Virus record (IMG/VR): IMGVR_UViG_3300007363_000035
Coordinates: 1-43,259 of that record
Length of the DNA: 43,259 nt
DNA from: a virus
Direction: 5' to 3' (one strand)
Shown here: positions 1-6,732 of the stretch, one piece after another
How the letters are laid out: the number at the start of each line of letters is the position of its first letter
Position numbering within the stretch: the first letter of the stretch is position 1
The notes under the pieces: generated by a model
Database searches by the model: none
The model's input: only the letters and a program-made list of their open reading frames with translations
Told to the model about the DNA's origin: nothing
Program-made: the position numbers and the translations under genes

Positions 1-564
1 TTTCAGTACGGATGTAAAACCCATTTCCACAGTGTCACCCAAGTTGGTCCACAAGGCATGGTTTAAGTATCCACGATCACGAAGACTATCTATTAGATAT
101 TTGCGATGCGGGCGCAGGCGGCCATTTAAAAACAAAAATTCATAAGGTCGGTGTGTCTTGTAGTCCAGTGCGGCTTGCATCTGAGCATGTTTGTTTTCTG
201 TGTATTCTACAATGTTAGAGAAGTAGCAGTCGGTTTGGCAATAATTCCAGCCTGGTTCCAAGTCACCCGATGTTAGTAACCCAATGCGCCCGTCCCGCAC
301 ATGCTGGGCAATGCGTAGCCTTTGAAGTTGCAGCAGTATGGTTTCTGATCCTTCGGCTGGGTTTGAAAAGATCACACGTCCAGGATACTGTGTGGCCCAG
401 TCGGTGATGGTCTTCCAATTTTCTTTCAACAGCACCCGCCCCACAATGTAGATGTTGGCAGGGTCCAGTTCAGGCAGTTGCCAAAAACTTGCGTCGGCCC
501 AGGGTCTCAGCAGATCCCAAACTTCGGCCCATTCGTCTACCACGAGTTTATGTGCGCCTAGCAT
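1..564 (-). CDS. Conserved hypothetical protein, partial (C-terminus off the left edge)
   Basis: This reading frame is open for 188 codons and leaves the window at base 1, so its C-terminus is missing. I do not recognise a defined domain. The most distinctive stretch, near residues 142-152, reads FLFLNGRLRPH and is followed by an Arg/Lys-rich helix and the segment ALWTNLGD. From memory, similar motifs occur in uncharacterised proteins of marine phages, often near glycosyltransferase genes, but that is not evidence of function. The chosen ATG lies inside the end of the upstream radical SAM gene (17 bp overlap) and has no clear ribosome binding site. A GTG at 543, just after that gene's stop, is an alternative start. 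As the last visible member of the accessory cluster, it probably shares the transcript of the glycosyltransferase, sulfotransferase and radical SAM genes. Confidence 0.75.
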   Translation of the reverse strand, partial: MLGAHKLVVDEWAEVWDLLRPWADASFWQLPELDPANIYIVGRVLLKENWKTITDWATQYPGRVIFSNPAEGSETILLQLQRLRIAQHVRDGRIGLLTSGDLEPGWNYCQTDCYFSNIVEYTENKHAQMQAALDYKTHRPYEFLFLNGRLRPHRKYLIDSLRDRGYLNHALWTNLGDTVEMGFTSVLK

Positions 565-1942
565 GTGATTCACATTCGGCCCAGAAACTCTTCATTTCAG
601 GAAATGCACGCAAAAAGTCTGTGCCTCTACGGCGATCGTGTTCTGCAAAGAAACGATAAAAGTCTGCCCGAGCCACTGAGTTGTCCTGCCGTTGTCCCTC
701 ACGCATCCAGGCAATGTCTCTGCGCAGGCGCTGTACTTCATAGTCGCGGAATCCGTGCAAGTCTGTTGTTACTTGACTTTCCATCCAGTCTGCACAGTGT
801 TCTAACTTCTGAGCATAACTTTCAGGCAGGATCTGCAGGCTTTGCCACGCAGGCTGTCGCAGCACTGGTGTGTCAAACCACACACGTTGATAGGTTTCAC
901 TGTAGCTTTGACGCAGGCGCAGGATCCATTCCATGTACTCGCGAAAGCCCGACACTGAAAGATTGTTCATTGTGATAATGAACGTTAGACTGTTGCGATG
1001 GGGCACTTCAGTTAGATACTGATTGACATTGCTGAACACACGATCAGCACTCATGCCATGACGTATGTATTCGGCCTGAAATCCGTTGCCTGAGTCCAGG
1101 CTAACATACTGCATGAAGTGTTCTATTTGGGTATTGCACAGTCGTTTAACGTAGTCTAGGTATCGTTCAAACAGTGTATCTTCCACTGAAAAGTTCGATG
1201 TTACGTTTAGGTGCAAGTCAGGCTTGGGCAAGTCCAACACATAGTCAAACACTCTGTAGGTGTTGCGATCCATCAAAGGTTCGCCACCAGTCATACGGAA
1301 ATGCTTCAGCTGAGGGTAAAGCGTGGGCCACCACTGCCAAAATGCGTCCACATACGGATTGTTCTCTCGAACTGGGATAGGTTTGCGATTACCGGTAAAG
1401 TGAGAAGGATCATTATGAACACGGCTAGTCGGGTATCCTCCCAACCTATCAACTTCGTCAGCCCATGAGCTACTAAACTGAGGACTACAGTAACTGCACT
1501 TAAGGTTACAAGCGTGATTAAAGTTAACCTCCACGTAACTGGGTATGACATCATCCTCATCTCCAGTTGAATTGCGTATTTTTTCAAAGTCCACAGCGGC
1601 CCAAGGCTCGCCACTGCGATAATGCCTATCGCTTAATTGCCCAAGGTCTTCCATGTTCCAGCAGTACTGACATTCGCTAGGGCGCTGCCCAGCCAACATT
1701 AGTTTACGTTGCTGCTTCTTGTAGTCGGTATTGTGCAGGCCACCTGTGCGTTTTAAATCTTCTACTGATATTTGGTGCAAGGGAGGATGATAACATGAGT
1801 TGTTGAGTCCTGTTGGTAGGTGCAAACTGACCTGTTTCCATTTGGCTAGACACAAGGCGGCCCCCAAATGAGTTTTCATGAGTTGCGCCGCACTTAGAAA
1901 CTTGCTTTGCGTCCCCACTGACTCATCGCCTTTGTTATTCAT
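548..1942 (-). CDS. Twitch-type radical SAM protein (464 aa)
   Basis: This is a radical SAM enzyme that would cleave S-adenosylmethionine with a [4Fe-4S] cluster to start radical chemistry on an unknown substrate. The cluster motif CX3CX2C is at C145, C149 and C152 (CNLKCSYC), and the SAM-binding GGEP motif is at residues 219-222. An N-terminal Cys-containing region (C31, C50, and the pair C91/C94 in CQYC) precedes the barrel. This arrangement is typical of the twitch-domain radical SAM family found in phages and marine bacteria, whose substrates are mostly unknown. The ATG follows a GGGA-like ribosome binding site and overlaps the sulfotransferase-like gene by 8 bp, which points to translational coupling. 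The partial gene after it overlaps by 17 bp. I see nothing that ties it to queuosine synthesis or to nucleotide reductase activation. The class is secure; the reaction is not. Confidence 0.9.
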   Translation of the reverse strand: MNNKGDESVGTQSKFLSAAQLMKTHLGAALCLAKWKQVSLHLPTGLNNSCYHPPLHQISVEDLKRTGGLHNTDYKKQQRKLMLAGQRPSECQYCWNMEDLGQLSDRHYRSGEPWAAVDFEKIRNSTGDEDDVIPSYVEVNFNHACNLKCSYCSPQFSSSWADEVDRLGGYPTSRVHNDPSHFTGNRKPIPVRENNPYVDAFWQWWPTLYPQLKHFRMTGGEPLMDRNTYRVFDYVLDLPKPDLHLNVTSNFSVEDTLFERYLDYVKRLCNTQIEHFMQYVSLDSGNGFQAEYIRHGMSADRVFSNVNQYLTEVPHRNSLTFIITMNNLSVSGFREYMEWILRLRQSYSETYQRVWFDTPVLRQPAWQSLQILPESYAQKLEHCADWMESQVTTDLHGFRDYEVQRLRRDIAWMREGQRQDNSVARADFYRFFAEHDRRRGTDFLRAFPEMKSFWAECESHARRT

Positions 1943-2579
1943 TTTGTCCCAAATGTGCTGATGTGAATTTCCAAGTGCCTAATTGTTGTTGTACAAAATC
2001 TAAATTTGAAAACATCTGCGGCAGCGGAAAACTAAATTGATTTTTTTGATATAATTTTTGTTGACTAAAATTCATAGTCTCATAACATAATCTAAAGTCA
2101 GGCAAAAAATATTCGTCTAACATTTGCTCAAGTTTGAATTGATCAATATCTTCTTTTTTGGCAACTATTTGGCCAGGTTGTAATCTGGTTTTTTGTTTAC
2201 TATGATTGTGCCAACCGTGAAGGCCTGTGGGATCTAAAACTCTAAAATACATCCAACTAGCAAACTGCAAAACTAGATCTTTGCGTTTGATATTGACCAA
2301 TACACATCGTTTTTTTATTTTTTCAACATTTTCTGCCAATACCATTTTTGGAGTAAGTTGAACAACATGCCCCACAGCAAAAACTTTGCAATCTATTAGA
2401 CTGTGTATATCTTGCCATGGATCATTGCAGTAACCAGTCATACAAATTTCCCCAAAATTCTTTGCCTTAGATAAAACAGCAATCTCTTGCCCCAATGCAT
2501 GAGTGCCTGTTCTTGGCGCCGCAAGAATTAATATTTGCTTGTTTGTGTCTTGAGCTGTTTGAATTATTTTGTCTAGCAT
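1935..2579 (-). CDS. Sulfotransferase-like protein (214 aa)
   Basis: This is a probable PAPS-dependent sulfotransferase, which would move a sulfate group to a sugar or other acceptor in the cytoplasm. After a beta strand (ILILA), residues 20-30 read AAPRTGTHALG, the pattern of the 5'-phosphosulfate-binding loop. Further on, near residues 107-120, the stretch NIKRKDLVLQFASW has the Arg...Ser layout of the 3'-phosphate-binding site. At 214 aa it is short for the family, so the acceptor side may be reduced. The gene starts at an ATG one base past the glycosyltransferase stop region, with an AAGGC ribosome binding site, and overlaps the radical SAM gene at its end. It is strikingly AT-rich compared with its neighbours: bases 2041-2100 have 12 G+C in 60, while 1261-1320 in the radical SAM gene have 29 in 60. 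Recent transfer is plausible. Other P-loop kinases are a less likely reading. Confidence 0.75.
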   Translation of the reverse strand: MLDKIIQTAQDTNKQILILAAPRTGTHALGQEIAVLSKAKNFGEICMTGYCNDPWQDIHSLIDCKVFAVGHVVQLTPKMVLAENVEKIKKRCVLVNIKRKDLVLQFASWMYFRVLDPTGLHGWHNHSKQKTRLQPGQIVAKKEDIDQFKLEQMLDEYFLPDFRLCYETMNFSQQKLYQKNQFSFPLPQMFSNLDFVQQQLGTWKFTSAHLGQNE

Positions 2580-2580
2580 G

Positions 2581-3504
2581 TTACCAGCCTTCTTGTTGCC
2601 TGATTACATCTATTTCACGAGTCATGACACCGCGATTGCGCCAGTCGCTACGATAGTGATATTTGAAAAATGCTGACTGTTCACTTTCCATAATGGCCAT
2701 GGGCAGATCCAGCTGAGTGCCTAATTCTGGCCCCAGTTGATTGGCCAAAATACGTGGATTAGAATCTTTTACTGTGTCCCACAATTTACTTAATTCATGA
2801 AAATCTTGAACTTGAGTATGATCCCAATTGGTCAACATGGTCATATACGTGCCTTGGCGTGCGCCGGCCATGGCCCATTCGCCATGTTCGACATCGGCAC
2901 CTATGTTATGCCATATAGTGAGATTATCAAGATTGCGTAATACTTGAGTTTTGAATCGTTCGATGCTGGGCTTGATGCCTTTTTGCAAACACATCTTGAC
3001 GCCTTCGCGAAAGCCTGCACGCCAGGCATGATAAGGCGACTGGTTAGGATATGTTGTTGAGTAGCAGTCATACATGGCCCAGTACAAGGGATCAAAACAG
3101 AATTCAACTTCGGTTTCTGCACGCCCGTCGGTGGCTTCGTGCGTGCGCATGTTCTCAACAAAAGTTTTAGTCCACGAACTCAATCCGCCATTGCCATACA
3201 TCAATCCGTTGACATGGTTGCGGGCACGCCAACGAAACACAGCCTTTTCATACTCTAGCGTAGGGAGAACCAGAGTTTGATTAAAAAACGCTGGATCGGG
3301 GATGTTATCACCGTCAATGAGTACAAAACGTTCTGTGTCACTGGCCCGGGCAGCTGCCTTGTGTGCTGCGTCACTGCCCTTGACCCCGTCCACTCGTCGG
3401 GCCCAGGGAACCATGTTTTTAATTTTTACCCAAAATTCTTCACGTTGTGGTTCATCATAAGTCAAGTAAATGCAGTCTAAATCTGCTATATCAATCTGTT
3501 TCAT
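2581..3504 (-). CDS. Putative GT-A-type glycosyltransferase (307 aa)
   Basis: This is likely a nucleotide-sugar-dependent glycosyltransferase of GT-A-like fold. The N-terminus (residues 9-16, LDCIYLTY) looks like the first strand of the Rossmann-type nucleotide-binding half. It leads to a DGDN motif at residues 64-67, which has the position and form of the metal-binding DXD motif. A conserved-looking segment with MYGNGGLSSW follows. The frame is open upstream to a TTG at 3546. I prefer the ATG at 3504 because GGAG stands 11 nt before it and because it gives only a 14 bp overlap with the upstream small gene. Donor and acceptor are unknown. With two further GT-A-like genes and a sulfotransferase in the same run, a surface or virion glycan is the natural target, but that is inference. 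Confidence 0.72.
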   Translation of the reverse strand: MKQIDIADLDCIYLTYDEPQREEFWVKIKNMVPWARRVDGVKGSDAAHKAAARASDTERFVLIDGDNIPDPAFFNQTLVLPTLEYEKAVFRWRARNHVNGLMYGNGGLSSWTKTFVENMRTHEATDGRAETEVEFCFDPLYWAMYDCYSTTYPNQSPYHAWRAGFREGVKMCLQKGIKPSIERFKTQVLRNLDNLTIWHNIGADVEHGEWAMAGARQGTYMTMLTNWDHTQVQDFHELSKLWDTVKDSNPRILANQLGPELGTQLDLPMAIMESEQSAFFKYHYRSDWRNRGVMTREIDVIRQQEGW

Positions 3505-3823
3505 AAGTTTGTTTGCTCCATCGTTGGTGCGGTTCGGTTTCTGCAACCACTATGGCTACATTGTCAGAATGACACGGTGTTCCTGTATCACTAGGTACTA
3601 GTTTTACAACAGTTTTCCAAATTTTTTCTACTAATTTACCGTCACATACTCGCACATGCATGGAAGACCGAGCAAATGTTTCCGAGTCGATCTCAATGTA
3701 TGTACCAGGCAAGTCTTCCATGCTGTAGAATAACGGAACCCCATCCTGGTGATATAATCTAAAAAACACCGGCTGGGGCTCAGGCATAGCATGTAATATG
3801 CTCCAAAATTCATCTATTTGCAT
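3491..3823 (-). CDS. Small conserved hypothetical protein (110 aa)
   Basis: I do not recognise a domain. The protein starts MQIDEFWSILHAM and is rich in aromatic and charged residues in its first half. Its central part (MHVRVCDGKLVEKIW) is beta-like, and the C-terminal part reads PSDTGTPCHSDNVAIVV. No signal peptide or membrane segment is visible. The frame is open to a GTG at 3856, but the ATG at 3823 gives the 14 bp overlap with the preceding glycosyltransferase gene that is common in this cluster, so I chose it. Its position between glycosyltransferase-like genes, overlapping on both sides, suggests co-translation and a role linked to them, such as a partner subunit. Function unknown. Confidence 0.65.
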   Translation of the reverse strand: MQIDEFWSILHAMPEPQPVFFRLYHQDGVPLFYSMEDLPGTYIEIDSETFARSSMHVRVCDGKLVEKIWKTVVKLVPSDTGTPCHSDNVAIVVAETEPHQRWSKQTYETD

Positions 3824-4595
3824 GGCGTAAATCTTTAACGTGGTAATGAAATGCACCCCATTGTGTCATTGTGTTTACTCTCATCATGTAATTTTTAAAT
3901 TCCCAAACCAATTCGTCTTGCCATGATTCACGATGGGTTCCAGCAATATGTCGTTTCATGTGTACTATTCTTGGATAATCAGCAAATGGCATGGTACACA
4001 GTTCTGGCCCAACAATATTGGCAGCCATGGCATATACAACATCAGTTGACGGCACTTCTTCAGGAAACTTTAGTAATTTTCGATATTCTGTCCAGTTTTC
4101 AAATATATTACGTACTGTGCTAAAAAACTCTTGTGCAGTTTCTGACCTACGCCAGTATGTAATAGCATTGTAAACGTCAGGCAAGTTGTTGGCATCAAAT
4201 ACTTTTCGATAGTGACGTGCGGCAGCCCGTTGGTCTTTCCAATCTCTACAACCAGTGCTGACAACAATGTCTCGATTTCGAAGCATGTTCCACCAGTGAT
4301 CAATGTGACTGGTAATCATCATGTCGGCTTCTAGTTTGATTGTTTCTCTAAATGGTGTAGCTTGAAACACCTGCCAGTCGTTGGCATAAGGGTTTTCTGC
4401 CAACGGATAAGGAAATTGGTGTACGTAATCAAACAACACATCTGTACCAACTTGCTCGTTAGTTAACAAACATATTTGTGCATCTGGGTGCCAATATTTG
4501 ATTGTTTTGGCCAAGGTGCGAGCACAATCAATGTAATTTACATCTTTGCTATTCTGTGCTACTATCAAGTAGCCTTGTTCTGCAATCGGTTTCAA
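3810..4595 (-). CDS. Putative GT-A-type glycosyltransferase, paralogue of the upstream gene (261 aa)
   Basis: This is probably a glycosyltransferase-like protein of GT-A fold. Its first strand (GYLIVAQNS) and the segment IKYWHPDAQICLLTN look like the nucleotide-binding half, and EADMM near residues 89-93 sits where a DXD metal site is expected. It aligns by eye with the next gene upstream: both have an [RW]RRS[EN]TAQ[EY] segment followed by a helix ending in NW..YR and then an Asp before a hydrophobic helix. The two are therefore tandem paralogues. The predicted start is a TTG at 4595, supported by AGGGGA about 7 nt upstream. A second TTG at 4568 is possible; no ATG fits. It overlaps the upstream gene by 47 bp. 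The replacement of the first Asp of DXD by Glu may mean altered metal use or loss of activity. Confidence 0.68.
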   Translation of the reverse strand: MKPIAEQGYLIVAQNSKDVNYIDCARTLAKTIKYWHPDAQICLLTNEQVGTDVLFDYVHQFPYPLAENPYANDWQVFQATPFRETIKLEADMMITSHIDHWWNMLRNRDIVVSTGCRDWKDQRAAARHYRKVFDANNLPDVYNAITYWRRSETAQEFFSTVRNIFENWTEYRKLLKFPEEVPSTDVVYAMAANIVGPELCTMPFADYPRIVHMKRHIAGTHRESWQDELVWEFKNYMMRVNTMTQWGAFHYHVKDLRHANR

Positions 4596-5397
4596 CGATT
4601 TCCCCTAAATGTTTTTTTCCCATGGCATGAAAACTGTATCCTGCGATTGACATCTGATAAGGTTTACTTTGGGAATCAATGTACTCTAATCGGTAGTGAT
4701 CTTGATCTAATTTTTCTAATTTAGTATCGGGCATTACACTGGCCAACGGCCATGGTATTTCATTAACTTTAAATGTTTGTCCACTTACAATACCTATTGC
4801 AATACTTAATGCAAAGTCATTACGATACGTTGCTTTTTGAATTCCATACAAGTCCCTGTAGTGTTGCCAATTATTTCGTATCATGTTCATGCAATCAAAT
4901 ATGTATTGTGCGGTATTTGATCGTCTAAACATCATTACGGTTGCCCACCACATGGGCAATTTGTGTTGCCCAAAATAGTTTAATTCATCTAAATATCCTT
5001 GATTATCGTGTGACCTGTTAGATAGATCAAACGCCAATCTATGACACATGAAATCTGCGTGATTCCACAGTTGATTTAAATCACTGTCTGCTACTACATA
5101 GTCGGCATCGAGTACAAGCGTATGATCCCAGGGACTAAGAGCGTAGGCATCGGTTCTACCAGCGTTGTGCCACGATACAGTTTTTGCATAGTCCTCAAAA
5201 TAACGTGTTCCTCCTGCGGCAGGTAAGGCTTTGATGACTTGATCAAATCTTTTATCTGACTCCGCGTCTTCTTGGTCGGTGACAACAGCCACTGGAATGT
5301 TGAGGTGCCTACGAATGTTTTGAGCCGACCAAGCAGCCATTTCCAAATAGTCTGTTTGTTCATTGTTGAAGGCAAATATTAGTGCGCCGCGTGTCAT
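4549..5397 (-). CDS. Putative GT-A-type glycosyltransferase (282 aa)
   Basis: This is a likely nucleotide-sugar glycosyltransferase. It opens MTRGALIFAFNNE, a Rossmann-type first strand, then has IPVAVVTDQ, and a clear LDADYV motif near residue 105 that matches the DXD metal and nucleotide-sugar site. After it comes a region (MWWATVMMFRRSNTAQ) shared with the next gene downstream. The frame is open back to a TTG at 5433, but the ATG at 5397 forms a classic ATGA overlap with the stop of the preceding 101-aa gene, so I set the start there. Of the three glycosyltransferase candidates in this cluster it has the best-preserved DXD motif. The acceptor is unknown. Confidence 0.72.
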   Translation of the reverse strand: MTRGALIFAFNNEQTDYLEMAAWSAQNIRRHLNIPVAVVTDQEDAESDKRFDQVIKALPAAGGTRYFEDYAKTVSWHNAGRTDAYALSPWDHTLVLDADYVVADSDLNQLWNHADFMCHRLAFDLSNRSHDNQGYLDELNYFGQHKLPMWWATVMMFRRSNTAQYIFDCMNMIRNNWQHYRDLYGIQKATYRNDFALSIAIGIVSGQTFKVNEIPWPLASVMPDTKLEKLDQDHYRLEYIDSQSKPYQMSIAGYSFHAMGKKHLGEIVETDCRTRLLDSSTE

Positions 5398-5699
5398 CTT
5401 TTTTTCTGGTTTTGCTCGTGTTCTACTAACCAAGCGTTCATTTGTTCTTGCCAGCGTTGTTGACTTTGAGCATATAACTCTTTGGTGTCTACTCGGATTG
5501 GATTTTCATATAGGTCTAACAGCACTGCTTCTGCGCCTGAACAAGTCAACAGTGTAGTTTGTAATTCAGGACCAGCACGCCACATACCGCCAGCATAAGC
5601 AAACAGCATTTTGGCTTGATATTTTTCTTTGAGCGTTCGTTTGGCTGCTTCGTGATCAAAACGTGCTCGTGCGTGAGCAATTAATGCATTAGTATCCAT
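5394..5699 (-). CDS. Conserved hypothetical phage protein (101 aa)
   Basis: This is a small, mostly helical protein of unknown function. It starts MDTNALIAHARARFDHEAAK and has a central FAYAGGMWRAGPEL segment and a Gln-rich C-terminal helix (QSQQRWQEQMNAW). From memory, similar proteins occur in T4-like phages of aquatic bacteria as conserved hypotheticals, so it may belong to the phage core rather than to the accessory cluster. It is the first gene after the terminator and is coupled to the glycosyltransferase gene by an ATGA overlap. There is no ribosome binding site. Its ATG lies 6 nt after a TACAAT -10 box, so its mRNA may be leaderless. Confidence 0.75.
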   Translation of the reverse strand: MDTNALIAHARARFDHEAAKRTLKEKYQAKMLFAYAGGMWRAGPELQTTLLTCSGAEAVLLDLYENPIRVDTKELYAQSQQRWQEQMNAWLVEHEQNQKKR

Positions 5700-5704
5700 G
5701 CTTT

Positions 5705-5733
5705 ATTGTACAGGAGTTTTAGGTAAAAGTAAA
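5705..5733 (-). promoter_or_regulatory. Sigma70-type promoter candidate for the accessory cluster
   Basis: Read on the minus strand, TTTACT (5733-5728) and TACAAT (5710-5705) are separated by 17 bp. This matches a host-type promoter with 4/6 and 5/6 consensus bases. The -10 box is identical to that of the strong promoter at 37682. The ATG at 5699 starts 6 nt after the -10 box, so the transcript would begin at or next to the start codon. The -35 box overlaps one arm of the terminator hairpin. Confidence 0.5.
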
Positions 5734-5750
5734 GGGGCTGTTGCCCCTTT
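5731..5750 (-). terminator. Intrinsic terminator hairpin (probably bidirectional)
   Basis: The arms AAAGGGGC (5731-5738) and GCCCCTTT (5743-5750) pair perfectly around a 4-base loop. On the minus strand the hairpin lies 4 nt after the stop of the 320-aa structural gene and is followed by a T-rich stretch (TTTACTTTT). It therefore should end transcripts of the fibre genes before the accessory cluster. On the plus strand it also has a short run of T. Confidence 0.8.
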
Positions 5751-5754
5751 TTGG

Positions 5755-6717
5755 TTAAGCTGTTGTAGCCGCCACAGTTGGTGTGCCCCAACTGGCTGAT
5801 GTTAGATAAGTTGTTGCTGGTGGGTAATAGGTAACAATGGTACAAGGAGCTGTGCCAGGGGTAGCGCCTGAGGCCGCTGTGCCGCCCGAAATTGCGTCGC
5901 CGTCCGATGCTGACCAAGTAGTAGTTATGACCAGTTGTGTGCCTGCTGTTGCTGTCTTGGCTTGATGTTGGATGTAGTTATTAGTATAAGGTGCTGTGTC
6001 AGCAAATTGCTTGTAGAGTATTTGATCGCTAGTAGTCAAATTGTACCAGCCTAGACTTGTTTGTAGTGAAGCAGGAGTTCCAGTCCCGCCAATTTTGGTT
6101 ACACCGGTGTATGACGTGGCTGCTATGGTATGTGCAGTGCCTGCTCCGGAAATCCAAATGTCGCCACACAAGGTGTTAGCTAAATCGTTCCATTCTGGAT
6201 CACCTAAAGCACCTGTGGAGGTTTTGCTTACATCTATTTTGATCAGGCCGCCGCCATTGAAAAAATAACGAGCCGCGTTGGCAGAAGACCAGGTAATGGT
6301 ATTTGTAATTGTGATTGTCCATGTAGCGCCCGATGTAGCTGCGGTTTTAGAATTTGTACCCGTCCATCCAGTATTTTGAGAACCTATTGCTACAGCGTTG
6401 TTTCTATTGGTAGTAATGTTTGTCAAGTCGGTATTAACAGCCGAAAGTACACTGATCAATGTTCCAGCAGTAGGGGCTGCTCTTGAAGTGATTGAAGTAT
6501 TGGTTTGACTGCCCATGCTTGCAATTGTATTGACCAAACTAGCCCATTGTGTAGCAGTTACAGTGCCAGCGGCGCTGACAGTGGCCAATGCACTTTGTCC
6601 CCAACCTTTATCGCCGGATCCGGTGCTCCATAGATCATTAACGTTTGCTCCTGATGTGGTGCTAACAAATCCGTTGTAGTCTGTGGCTTGAATTAGGCCG
6701 CCTGATGAATAAGTCAT
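5755..6717 (-). CDS. Virion structural protein, fibre-like (320 aa)
   Basis: This is a probable tail-fibre or other virion protein. It is very rich in Thr, Ser, Ala and Gly, has few charged residues, and is composed of short beta-type segments (for example TWTITITNTITW and TQLVITTTW), typical of phage adhesin or fibre parts. An N-terminal segment carries GWGQSAL and WASLVNTIASM. From memory, proteins with this composition and these motifs occur in T4-like phages of aquatic bacteria. The ATG at 6717 has AGGAAC about 8 nt upstream and lies 15 nt after the stop of the large fibre gene, so both share one transcript. A terminator follows its stop. Which fibre it belongs to cannot be told from the sequence. 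Confidence 0.72.
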   Translation of the reverse strand: MTYSSGGLIQATDYNGFVSTTSGANVNDLWSTGSGDKGWGQSALATVSAAGTVTATQWASLVNTIASMGSQTNTSITSRAAPTAGTLISVLSAVNTDLTNITTNRNNAVAIGSQNTGWTGTNSKTAATSGATWTITITNTITWSSANAARYFFNGGGLIKIDVSKTSTGALGDPEWNDLANTLCGDIWISGAGTAHTIAATSYTGVTKIGGTGTPASLQTSLGWYNLTTSDQILYKQFADTAPYTNNYIQHQAKTATAGTQLVITTTWSASDGDAISGGTAASGATPGTAPCTIVTYYPPATTYLTSASWGTPTVAATTA

Positions 6718-6732
6718 TGTCTCTGTTCCTGT

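Noticed and set aside
1306-1614. Minus-strand 102-codon frame with hydrophobic stretches, resembling a membrane protein
   Set aside because: It overlaps the core cysteine region of the radical SAM gene in another frame; the radical SAM motifs are unmistakable.
548-1942. QueE or anaerobic ribonucleotide reductase activator
   Set aside because: The size, the N-terminal Cys region and the lack of family-specific motifs fit the twitch radical SAM group instead.
3505-3546. TTG start extending the 307-aa glycosyltransferase by 14 residues
   Set aside because: The extension lies inside the upstream gene, is polar and not family-like, and the ATG at 3504 has a GGAG site.
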